This document shows, one piece after another, positions 1 to 6,925 of a stretch of DNA of 8,494 bases. The position numbers and the translations under genes are program-made. The notes beneath the pieces were generated by a model. That model was not told the origin of the DNA. It made no database searches and saw only the letters and a list, made by a program, of their open reading frames with translations. Position 1 is the stretch's first letter; every line of letters starts with the position of its first letter. The stretch comes from JAOUEE01 sp051011595 (GTDB taxonomy: Bacteria; Actinomycetota; Acidimicrobiia; Acidimicrobiales; SHLQ01), in the NCBI GenBank assembly GCA_051011595.1, contig JBPCTQ010000081.1, positions 1 through 8,494 on the forward strand. Direction: 5' to 3'.

Positions 1-432
1 AACCAGCCGGTGCTCATCCCCAACTTCCCCATCAGCGACATCGATTCCATTGGTCTCGGCGCCGGCCCGAGTGAACCACATGACTCGTTCCAGGACGAGA
101 TCGAACTGAGTGCCGAGCGCGGCGGCGTGCCGGTCGGATTCAACATGACGGCGCTCGGCGGCAGCCGACCGGTGATCACCGGTCCCAGCTCGGTAGCCGG
201 CTACTACCGGGTGGGCGAGAACCACAACCTCGGCCCGGCCGATCCCAACGGAACCGTCGAGCTCTCCACCACTGAACCGGTGACGTCGTTCTCCTTCGCC
301 TACTCGAGCGGTCCGGCCGAGGCGCTGGTCGAACCCAGCGCCACCTACCCCGCCCCCGCCCCACTCGATCCGGCGGGCAACGCCCACTCCAACAACCATG
401 CCGTGCGGGTCAACACCTTCTCGGCCTGCACC
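1..432 (+). other. Non-repeat N-terminal segment of the surface protein (end of an unassigned domain)
   Basis: About 144 residues precede the first repeat. The segment opens with FPISDIDS and DEIELSA, and later has GTVELSTTEPVTSFSFAYSSG before reaching the first module at ACTGTL. This order (an ISDID strand, a Gly-containing stretch, then a PVTSFSFxYSSGPA strand) resembles the second half of beta-sandwich ectodomains that often precede SdrD B repeats in bacterial surface proteins. I cannot name a family. If the protein binds a ligand, this domain and whatever lies upstream are the likeliest site. It contains one of the protein's three cysteines, at codon 427. Confidence 0.5.
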
Positions 433-3400
433 GGCACCCTCACCATCGGCGACCTGGTGTTCGCCGACGTCGACGGCGACGGCGTGCGGGACCCGGGTGA
501 GCCGGGCCTCCCCGGCGTCACCGTGAACCTCACCGACCAGGCCGGCAACGTGGTCGACACCGTCACCACCGATGCCAACGGTGCGTACACGTTCACCGAA
601 GTCGTTCCCTACGCCTTCTGGGGAGTCACCGTGGCGCCGCCGGCGGGCTACACCAACACTGTTGATCGAGACCCCACCCCCGATGGCACGACGGTGGTCG
701 ACAACAGCGGTGGAGGCAACGTCGCCGACGCCGACTTCGGCCTGGAACCACCCCGGGGCACCATTTCGGGAACCGTGATCGCCGACCGGGGCGACGACGG
801 CACCCTTGATGCCGGCGACGGTGACACCGGTCTGGGCGGGGTCACCGTGACCCTCACCGGCACCGACCTGGCCGGCAACCCGGTCTCGGCCTCCACGGTG
901 ACCGCCAACGACGGCACCTACTCGTTCCCGAACATCGCCGCGGGCGACTACACCGTGGACGAGACCCAGCCGGCGGTCTACCTCGATGGCATGGACACTC
1001 CGGGCACCAACGCCACCGGCAACGGTGACGACAGCCATTCGATCACCCTGGGCTTGGAGGCCAGCTCGGTGGGCAACAACTTCGCCGAGATCCCCCCGTC
1101 GGACCTGGCCGGAACCGTGTACGAAGACGACGACAATGGCGGCACGCAGAACGGCGCCGAGTCGGGTATCCCCGGAGCCACGGTCACCCTGACCGGAACC
1201 GACGATGGCGGCAACACCGTCAACCTCACCACCACCACCGATGGTGACGGCGACTACATCTTCGATCGCCTGCGGCCCGGTACCTACGTCATCACCGAGA
1301 CCCAGCCCTTCCCGTACCTCGACGGCACCGACGCGGTCGGGTCACTCGGCGGCAATGACACCGTCAACGACGAGTTCAGTGCCATCACCTTGGGCCTGGG
1401 CGTGAGCGGCGCCGACTATGACTTCGGCGAGATCCCCGCATCGTCGATCGCGGGGTCGGTGGTCGATGACCACGGCACCGGAATCCCCAACGCCACCATC
1501 ACCCTCACCGGCACCGATGACCTGGGCAGCTCGGTCAACCTCAGCACCACCACTGACGGCAACGGCGACTACGTCTTTGCCATCCTGCGTCCGGGCACCT
1601 ACACGGTGACCGAGACGCAGCCAGTCGGGTATGACGATGGCGGCGAGTCAGCCGGCTCGGTGGGCGGCGACGACACCGTCGACGACGTGGTGTCCAACAT
1701 CGTGTTGACACCGGGCACCACCGCGACGGGCTACGACTTCGATGAGGTCAGTAGCTCGATCGCCGGCACGGTCGTCGACGACGACGGAGTCGGCATCGTC
1801 AACACCACGGTGACCCTCACCGGTATCGACGCCGCCGGCACCCTGATCAACGTGAGCACGACCACCGACACCAACGGTGACTACATCTTCGAAGGCCTCC
1901 TGGCCGGGCTCTACACGGTGACCGAGACGCAGCCCGTCGGGTATGGCGATGGCGGCGAGTCGGCCGGTACCGCCGGCGGCGACGACACCGTCAACGACGT
2001 GATCAGCGCCGTCAACCTGCCGGTGGGCACCAACGCCACCGGGTACGACTTCGACGAGACGCGGGGTTCGGTCGCCGGTTCGGTCTTCGAGGACACCAAC
2101 AACGACGGCGTCCAGAACGGCGCCGAGGTCGGAATCGAGAACGTCGTGGTGACCCTCACCGGAACCGACGATCTCGGGAACGGGGTCTCGCTCAGCACCA
2201 CGACCGACGTCGACGGCAACTACAGCTTCGACGATCTGCTGTCGGGTACCTACACCGTGACTGAGACCCAGCCCGCCGGCTTCGCCGATGGCATCGACAC
2301 GGCCGGCACCGCCGGAGGCGACGCCGCCTCCGTCGATGACGAGATCAGTGGTGTCGCACTCGGGGGCGGCCAGAACGCCACCGGCTACGACTTCGCCGAA
2401 CTGGTGCCCAGCTCGATCGACGGCACCGTGTTCGAAGACGACGACAACGATGGCATCCAGGACGCCGGTGAAGCCGGTATCGAGAACGCCACCGTCACCC
2501 TCACCGGCATCGACGACCTGGGCGGGTTCGTGAACCTCTCCACGACCACCGATGCGGGCGGTGACTACTCGTTCCCCAACCTCCGACCGGGTATGTACAC
2601 CGTCACCGAGACCACACCCTTCCCGTACCTCGACGGAATCGACAGCGTGGGTAGCGAGGGTGGTGACGGCTCGGTGAACGACACTGTCTCCGCCATCGAC
2701 CTGGCCACCGACACGATCGCCACCGGCTACGACTTCGGTGAGCTGAGCCCGAGCTCGATCTCGGGGTCGGTGGTCGACGATGGTGGGAACGGGATTCCCA
2801 ACACGACCATGACCCTGACGGGGACCGACGACCTGGGCAACCCGGTATCGGCCACCACGACCACCGGTGTCGATGGTGACTACAGCTTCGCTGTCCTGCG
2901 GCCGGGCACCTACACGGTGACCGAGACGCAGCCGATCGGATACGGCGACGGCGGCGAGACCGCCGGGTCGTTGGGCGGCGACGACTCGGTCGACGACGTC
3001 ATCTCGGCCATCGTGTTGCCGGCCGCGACCGACGCCACCGACTACGACTTCGACGAGACCCGAGGCCGCATTCGCGGCACCGTCTTCGAAGACATCGACA
3101 ACGACGGCGTGCAGGACCCGGGTGAACCCGGCATCCAGGGCGTGACCGTCACCCTCACGGGCATCGACGATCTGGGCAACCTGGTCTCGCTGACCCGAAC
3201 CACCAACGCCAATGGCCGGTATCGCTTCCGCAACCTGATCGGCGGCGTCTACACGGTGACCGAGAGCCAACCGGCGGCCTATCTCGACGGCATCGATTCG
3301 GCGGGGGCAGTGGGCGGTGACGACACGTCGGTGAACGACGAGATCAGCGCCATCTCGCTCCCTGGTGGCCGCAACGCCGGTGGGTATGACTTCGGTGAAT

Positions 3401-6400
3401 TGACGGCCAGTTCGATCTCGGGCTCTGTCGTCGACGACGGCGGCAACGGCATCGAGAACGTCATCGTGACCCTCACGGGCACGGACGATCTGGGGAACCC
3501 GGTGACCGCCTTCACGGTCACCGATGTCGATGGTGACTACAGCTTCGCTGGTCTGCGGCCGGGTACCTACACGGTGACCGAGACGCAGCCGATCGGATAC
3601 GGCGACGGCGGCGAGACCGCCGGGTCGTTGGGTGGCGACGACTCGGTCGACGACGTCATCTCGGCCATCGTGTTGGCTTCGGCCACCGATGCCACCGGTT
3701 ACGACTTCGACGAGACCCGAGGTTCGATAGCCGGCACCGTGTTCGAGGACACCAACAACGACGGTTCCCAGTTCATCACCGAGTTGGGCATCGACAACGT
3801 CACCGTGACCCTCACCGGTGTCGACGACCTGGGCAACCTGGTGAGCCTGACGACGACCACCGATGTCGACGGCCGTTACAGCTTCGACGATCTGATCTCG
3901 GGCACCTACACGGTGACCGAGACCCAACCGGGCAGTCATCTCGACGGCATCGACACCGCCGGAACCGCCGGGGGTGATGACACGTCGGTGAACGACGAGA
4001 TCAGCGCCATTGCCCTCAGCGGTGGCGAGAACGCCACGGGCTACGACTTCGGCGAGCTGCAGGCCAGCTCGGTGTCGGGGTCGGTGGTCGACGATGGTGG
4101 GAACGGGATTCCCAACACCACGATCACCCTCTCGGGCACCGATGACCTCGGCAATCCGGTGCTGCTCACGACAACCACCGATGTCGGTGGTGGCTACAGC
4201 TTCGCCGGTCTGCGGCCGGGTACCTACACGGTGACCGAGACGCAGCCGATCGGATACGGCGATGGCGGCGAGACCGCCGGTTCCATCGGCGGCGACGACT
4301 CGGTGAACGACGTCATCTCGGCCATCGTGTTGGCTTCGGCCACCGATGCAACCGGGTACGACTTCGACGAGACCCGGGGTTCGATCAGCGGCACCGTGTT
4401 CGAGGACGCCAACAACGACGGGTCCCAGTTCATCACCGAGTTGGGCATCGACAACGTCACGGTCACCCTCACCGGATTCGACGATCTGGGCAACGTGGTG
4501 AGCCTGACGACGACCACCGATGTCGACGGCCGCTACAGCTTCGACGATCTGATCTCGGGTGCGTACACCGTGACCGAGACCCAGCCGACCGGCTACTTCG
4601 ATGGCATCGACACCGCCGGAACCGCTGGTGGCGACGACACGTCGATCAACGACGAGATCAGCGCCATTGCCCTCAGCGGTGGCGACGACGCCACGGGTTA
4701 CGACTTCGGCGAGCTGGTACCCAGCTCGATCGCCGGCTCGGTGTTCGACGACGTCGACAACAATGGTGCACAGGACACGGGCGAGCTCGGGATCGAGAAC
4801 GTGACCGTCACCCTGACGGGCACCGATGATCTGGGCAACCCGGTGAACCTGACCGCCACGACCGATGTCGACGGCGACTACCGCTTCGACGACCTTCGTC
4901 CCGGTGACTACACGGTGACCGAGACCCAGCCCGTCGACTTCAACGACGGCATCGACACGGCCGGCACGTCCGGCGGTGACGACACCACCGTGAACGACGA
5001 GATCAGTGGCATCGTGCTGGCTCCGGCCACCGACGCCACCGACTACGACTTCGCCGAACTGGCGCCCAGTTCGATCTCGGGCTCTGTCGTCGACGACTTC
5101 GCCAACCCCATCGAGAACGTGACCGTCACCCTGACGGGCACTGATGATCTGGGCAACCCGGTGAACCTGACCGCCACGACCGATGTCGACGGCGAGTACC
5201 GCTTCGATGACCTCCTTCCCGGTGACTACAGCGTGACCGAGACCCAGCCCGTCGGTTACGCCGACGGTGGGGAGGTTGCTGGTTCGGTGGGTGGTGACGA
5301 CTCGGTCGACGACGTCGTCTCCGCCATCGTGTTGGATGCCGGGGTCGACGCCACCGGCTACGACTTCGACGAGACCACCGGGTCGATTGCCGGAACGGTG
5401 TTCCACGACGCCGACCAGGACGGCACACAGGGTTCGGGCGACACCGGAATCGAGGGTGTGAACGTGACCCTCACCGGTACCGACGACCTGGGGAACCTGG
5501 TGAGCCTGACCACCACAACCGGTGCCGACGGCGGCTACCTGTTCGAGAATCTCATCTCGGGCACGTACACCGTGATCGAGACCCAGCCGGCGCATTACGC
5601 CGACGGAGCCGACCTCGTCGGCACCGCCGGTGGTGACAACTCGGTGAACGACGAGGTGTCGGGCATCGTGCTGGCGGCCGGTTCCGATGAGACCGACTAC
5701 GACTTCGGTGAGCTCGGTTACGTGATCAGCGGTACCACCTGGGTCGACACCGACCGCGATGGTGTGATCGACCCCGAGGAGACCAACGAGCTGGCGGGGG
5801 TCACGGTGACGCTGCTCGACGCCGACGGCAACGTGGTGGCCACCACCGAAACCGATGCCAACGGTGCCTACGAGTTCCCGCCGGTGGCGGCCGGTGAGTA
5901 CACCGTGGTGCAGGGTCAGCCGTCCCAGTACGCCTCGAGCACTCCCAACGAGTTGACCGTGACCGTCGTCGATGACGACGTGCCCGGCAACAACTTCGGC
6001 GAGCACGGGTCGACCGTGGCCGGCCGGGTGTGGGACGACCTCGATGGTGATGGTGTCGACGATGCCAACGAGCCGGGTGTCGCCGAAGTGACGGTGAACC
6101 TGCTCGATGCCGACGGCAACGTGGTGGCGACCACCACCACCGGCCCCGACGGCTCGTACCGGTTCGACGACGTGCTGCCCGGCGACTACGAGGTCGAATT
6201 CGAGCGGCCTGACGGCAAGGTTCTCAGCCCCCAGGACGCCGGCGACGACGGTGTCGACAGTGATCCTGACATCGTCACCGGCCGAGTACCGGTGTCGGTC
6301 TCGGTGGGCGAGGACGTGACCGATATCGACGCCGGCATGCCCGACGCCGAGAACGACCTGGCCATCGAGCTGACCGTCGATGACCCCAACCCCTCGATCG

Positions 6401-6867
6401 GAGACGAGTTGGTGTACACCATCGCCGTCACCAACACCGGCAACGGCCCGGTCGACGGTGTGGTGGTCAACCAGGTGTTGCCGCCCAACACCACCTTCGT
6501 GAGTGCGACGGGTGAGGGTTGGGAGTGCACCCACAGCGGCCAGGAGGTCGAGTGTGTGTACACCGGTGTGGTGCTGCCGGGTGAGGAACTGCCGCCGATC
6601 TCGGTGGTGGCGACGGCCGATTCGGCCGGCACCTTCGTCACGACAGCCACGGTCGAGGCCCTCGACGGGACCGTCGAGGTGACCGAAACCAACAACGCCG
6701 ACCAGGTGACGGTCACCGTCGCCACGGCATCGTCTTCGGGCCCGAGTGGACCGCTGGCCTTCACCGGTGCGTCCACCGCTCAGCTGGTGCAGCTGGCGCT
6801 GGTATTGCTCACCCTCGGTGCGCTGCTGGTGGGAGCGACCCGCTTCACCCGACGACGCGAGCAGTAG
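1..6867 (+). CDS. Giant LAFTG-anchored surface protein of SdrD B/Cna B-like repeats (5'-partial)
   Basis: The frame is open from the first base of the window to a TAG at 6865-6867, so the true start and any signal peptide lie upstream; the GTG at 10 is only an internal codon. Counting from the first visible codon, residues 1-144 are a non-repeat beta-rich segment. Residues 145-2115 are eighteen SdrD B/Cna B-like modules, 2116-2245 a DUF11-type domain, and 2252-2288 a sorting signal: LAFTG, a hydrophobic helix and an Arg-rich tail. The modules share TVTLTG, then DGxYxF, then a GTYTVTETQP strand and an ending near GYDFGEL or GYDFDETR. Such proteins are secreted and anchored to the wall or envelope by a sortase, where the modules hold a distal domain away from the cell. 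Composition is extreme: rich in Asp, Gly and Thr, with one Lys (codon 6217) and three Cys (codons 427, 6526 and 6553). No sortase is in the window. The surface-anchored repeat role is well supported; ligand and function are unknown. Confidence 0.93.
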   Translation, partial: NQPVLIPNFPISDIDSIGLGAGPSEPHDSFQDEIELSAERGGVPVGFNMTALGGSRPVITGPSSVAGYYRVGENHNLGPADPNGTVELSTTEPVTSFSFAYSSGPAEALVEPSATYPAPAPLDPAGNAHSNNHAVRVNTFSACTGTLTIGDLVFADVDGDGVRDPGEPGLPGVTVNLTDQAGNVVDTVTTDANGAYTFTEVVPYAFWGVTVAPPAGYTNTVDRDPTPDGTTVVDNSGGGNVADADFGLEPPRGTISGTVIADRGDDGTLDAGDGDTGLGGVTVTLTGTDLAGNPVSASTVTANDGTYSFPNIAAGDYTVDETQPAVYLDGMDTPGTNATGNGDDSHSITLGLEASSVGNNFAEIPPSDLAGTVYEDDDNGGTQNGAESGIPGATVTLTGTDDGGNTVNLTTTTDGDGDYIFDRLRPGTYVITETQPFPYLDGTDAVGSLGGNDTVNDEFSAITLGLGVSGADYDFGEIPASSIAGSVVDDHGTGIPNATITLTGTDDLGSSVNLSTTTDGNGDYVFAILRPGTYTVTETQPVGYDDGGESAGSVGGDDTVDDVVSNIVLTPGTTATGYDFDEVSSSIAGTVVDDDGVGIVNTTVTLTGIDAAGTLINVSTTTDTNGDYIFEGLLAGLYTVTETQPVGYGDGGESAGTAGGDDTVNDVISAVNLPVGTNATGYDFDETRGSVAGSVFEDTNNDGVQNGAEVGIENVVVTLTGTDDLGNGVSLSTTTDVDGNYSFDDLLSGTYTVTETQPAGFADGIDTAGTAGGDAASVDDEISGVALGGGQNATGYDFAELVPSSIDGTVFEDDDNDGIQDAGEAGIENATVTLTGIDDLGGFVNLSTTTDAGGDYSFPNLRPGMYTVTETTPFPYLDGIDSVGSEGGDGSVNDTVSAIDLATDTIATGYDFGELSPSSISGSVVDDGGNGIPNTTMTLTGTDDLGNPVSATTTTGVDGDYSFAVLRPGTYTVTETQPIGYGDGGETAGSLGGDDSVDDVISAIVLPAATDATDYDFDETRGRIRGTVFEDIDNDGVQDPGEPGIQGVTVTLTGIDDLGNLVSLTRTTNANGRYRFRNLIGGVYTVTESQPAAYLDGIDSAGAVGGDDTSVNDEISAISLPGGRNAGGYDFGELTASSISGSVVDDGGNGIENVIVTLTGTDDLGNPVTAFTVTDVDGDYSFAGLRPGTYTVTETQPIGYGDGGETAGSLGGDDSVDDVISAIVLASATDATGYDFDETRGSIAGTVFEDTNNDGSQFITELGIDNVTVTLTGVDDLGNLVSLTTTTDVDGRYSFDDLISGTYTVTETQPGSHLDGIDTAGTAGGDDTSVNDEISAIALSGGENATGYDFGELQASSVSGSVVDDGGNGIPNTTITLSGTDDLGNPVLLTTTTDVGGGYSFAGLRPGTYTVTETQPIGYGDGGETAGSIGGDDSVNDVISAIVLASATDATGYDFDETRGSISGTVFEDANNDGSQFITELGIDNVTVTLTGFDDLGNVVSLTTTTDVDGRYSFDDLISGAYTVTETQPTGYFDGIDTAGTAGGDDTSINDEISAIALSGGDDATGYDFGELVPSSIAGSVFDDVDNNGAQDTGELGIENVTVTLTGTDDLGNPVNLTATTDVDGDYRFDDLRPGDYTVTETQPVDFNDGIDTAGTSGGDDTTVNDEISGIVLAPATDATDYDFAELAPSSISGSVVDDFANPIENVTVTLTGTDDLGNPVNLTATTDVDGEYRFDDLLPGDYSVTETQPVGYADGGEVAGSVGGDDSVDDVVSAIVLDAGVDATGYDFDETTGSIAGTVFHDADQDGTQGSGDTGIEGVNVTLTGTDDLGNLVSLTTTTGADGGYLFENLISGTYTVIETQPAHYADGADLVGTAGGDNSVNDEVSGIVLAAGSDETDYDFGELGYVISGTTWVDTDRDGVIDPEETNELAGVTVTLLDADGNVVATTETDANGAYEFPPVAAGEYTVVQGQPSQYASSTPNELTVTVVDDDVPGNNFGEHGSTVAGRVWDDLDGDGVDDANEPGVAEVTVNLLDADGNVVATTTTGPDGSYRFDDVLPGDYEVEFERPDGKVLSPQDAGDDGVDSDPDIVTGRVPVSVSVGEDVTDIDAGMPDAENDLAIELTVDDPNPSIGDELVYTIAVTNTGNGPVDGVVVNQVLPPNTTFVSATGEGWECTHSGQEVECVYTGVVLPGEELPPISVVATADSAGTFVTTATVEALDGTVEVTETNNADQVTVTVATASSSGPSGPLAFTGASTAQLVQLALVLLTLGALLVGATRFTRRREQ
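433..756 (+). repeat. SdrD B-type module R0
   Basis: First module, about 108 residues. It has a textbook 12-residue calcium-type loop, DVDGDGVRDPGE (466-501), followed by a GVTVNLTDQAGNVV strand pair and DANGAYTF. It ends in ADADFGLEPP. It is closer to the last two modules (R16, R17) than to the interior ones: it has no TETQP motif and has an AGNVVDTVTT strand. This suggests that the ends of the array are older and the interior was expanded later. Confidence 0.8.
757..1440 (+). repeat. Long modules R1 (757-1098) and R2 (1099-1440)
   Basis: Two 342-bp (114 aa) modules in tandem. Both have the interior-type core TVTLTGTD, a Y(S/I)F strand and a TQP motif followed by Y-L-D-G. R1 carries a loosened loop, DRGDDGTLDAGD, with Asp instead of Glu at position 12. 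R2 carries DDDNGGTQNGAE, where position 5 is Gly instead of Asp. Calcium binding in these two is therefore less certain than in R5, R6 and R8. R1 ends in NNFAEIPP and R2 in YDFGEIPA. Confidence 0.8.
1441..2064 (+). repeat. Short modules R3 (1441-1752) and R4 (1753-2064), lacking the EF-hand-like loop
   Basis: Two modules of exactly 312 bp (104 aa) each, the only place where two short modules are adjacent. The 12-residue loop is replaced by a tight turn: VVDDHGTGIPN in R3 and VVDDDGVGIVN in R4. The rest of the fold is kept (TxTLTG, DxNGDYxF, YTVTETQPVGY, GGDDTV). Both have GYxDGGESAG where long modules have DGxDTAG. R4 ends in YDFDETR, the signature of the later short modules; R3 ends in YDFDEVS. 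Confidence 0.82.
2065..2751 (+). repeat. Long modules R5 (2065-2409) and R6 (2410-2751)
   Basis: Tandem long modules of 345 and 342 bp with intact loops, DTNNDGVQNGAE in R5 and DDDNDGIQDAGE in R6. Acidic or amide residues fill loop positions 1, 3, 5 and 12. R6 shares the phrase PFPYLDG with R2, the only other module to have it, which suggests a closer relationship between those two. R4+R5 together measure 657 bp, the same period as the later tandem pairs. Confidence 0.82.
2752..4722 (+). repeat. Exact 657-bp tandem super-repeat: three short+long module pairs (R7-R12)
   Basis: Units are 2752-3408 (R7 S + R8 L), 3409-4065 (R9 S + R10 L) and 4066-4722 (R11 S + R12 L). Each is 312 + 345 bp with no net length change. 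DNA similarity is high in places: R7 and R9 differ at only a few bases from the TACAGCTTCGCTG near 2881 to the GTGTTG near 3018. R7 and R11 are identical over 2761-2804 and 4075-4118, two periods apart. R8 has a canonical loop, DIDNDGVQDPGE. R10 and R12 share an unusual one, D(T/A)NNDGSQFITE. Short modules end in DFDETR and long ones in DFGEL plus two residues, so each class carries its own linker. The pattern fits duplication of a two-module unit by unequal recombination. Confidence 0.88.
4723..5718 (+). repeat. Modules R13 (L, 4723-5067), R14 (S, 5068-5379), R15 (L, 5380-5718)
   Basis: R13 (345 bp) has loop DVDNNGAQDTGE, with Asn at position 5. R14 is again 312 bp, but its turn reads DDFANPIEN, losing the Gly-rich DDGGNG of its relatives. 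R15 is 339 bp with loop DADQDGTQGSGD, Asp at position 12. R13 and R14 belong to different length classes yet share a nearly identical 86-bp core (4792-4877 and 5110-5195, one mismatch). Both read NLTATTDVDG and YRFDDL, found together nowhere else. R15 has YTVIETQP where its relatives have YTVTETQP. Confidence 0.82.
5719..6345 (+). repeat. C-terminal SdrD B-type modules R16 (5719-6009) and R17 (6010-6345)
   Basis: These differ from the interior modules and are closer to classical SdrD B domains. Loops are DTDRDGVIDPEE and DLDGDGVDDANE. Both share the phrase LLDADGNVVATT followed by DG/NG-x-Y-x-F. R16 is short (97 aa) and ends in NNFGEHG. R17 has the classical second half (SPQDAGDDGVDSDPDIVTG, then VTDIDAGM) and contains the protein's only visible lysine, in PDGKVLSP at codon 6217. 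In family members this region typically reads close to FTPKDQGDDDTDSD, so R17 best preserves the ancestral form. Confidence 0.82.
6346..6735 (+). other. DUF11-type beta domain between the repeats and the anchor
   Basis: About 130 residues with the standard DUF11 order: DLAIELTVDDPNPSIGDELVYTIAVTNTG, then GPVDGVVVNQVLPPNTTFVSA, then GWEC and VEC, and a closing TNNADQVTVTV. (The first run is 6358-6444.) The two cysteines, at codons 6526 and 6553, sit where DUF11 domains commonly have a disulfide. DUF11 is an immunoglobulin-like module found near the anchor of many secreted repeat proteins. A Ser/Gly/Pro linker (ATASSSGPSGP) then leads to the sorting signal. Confidence 0.85.
6754..6864 (+). other. 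C-terminal sortase sorting signal, LAFTG type
   Basis: LAFTG (6754-6768) is followed by about ten polar to mixed residues, a hydrophobic stretch (LVQLALVLLTLGALLVGA) and the basic tail TRFTRRREQ up to the stop. This is the three-part arrangement of a cell-wall sorting signal. LAxTG in place of LPxTG is the motif attributed to class E sortases of high-GC actinobacteria. It predicts cleavage between Thr and Gly and covalent attachment to the envelope. Confidence 0.87.
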
Positions 6868-6885
6868 TCGGTACGAGAACCCCAA

Positions 6886-6925
6886 CGAGTGGCGCCGGTC
6901 TCGCACCGGCGCCACTCGCCGTTTT
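6886..6925. terminator. Bidirectional rho-independent terminator between convergent genes
   Basis: A perfect 14-bp stem, CGAGTGGCGCCGGT (6886-6899) with ACCGGCGCCACTCG (6905-6918), encloses a 5-nt loop, CTCGC. On the plus strand it is followed by CCG and TTTT (6922-6925), 19 bp after the stop of the surface-protein gene. Read on the minus strand, the same hairpin is followed by TTGGGGTTCT, a weaker T-rich stretch. Minus-strand transcripts reach it directly after their TGA at 6927-6925. It fills most of the 57-bp gap and probably serves both directions. Confidence 0.85.

Noticed and set aside
433..6345. The regular repeats considered as a CRISPR array or non-coding satellite.
   Set aside because: Periods are 312-345 bp, all multiples of three, with one uninterrupted frame and conserved protein motifs. 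They are coding domain repeats.
6010..6345. An isopeptide bond using the lysine of R17.
   Set aside because: The lysine lies in the PDGKVLSP stretch equivalent to the conserved lysine of calcium-binding SdrD B modules, not in the first-strand position used for Cna B isopeptide bonds, so I see no basis for calling one.
1648..6915. A 1755-codon open frame on the minus strand opposite the surface-protein gene.
   Set aside because: Its codons lie in exact register with the sense codons, so its stops correspond only to sense TTA, CTA and TCA. Those codons are almost absent in this high-GC gene; the frame ends precisely at a rare TCA serine codon at 1648-1650. The translation is a His/Arg/Val/Gly-rich mirror of the repeats with no independent features.
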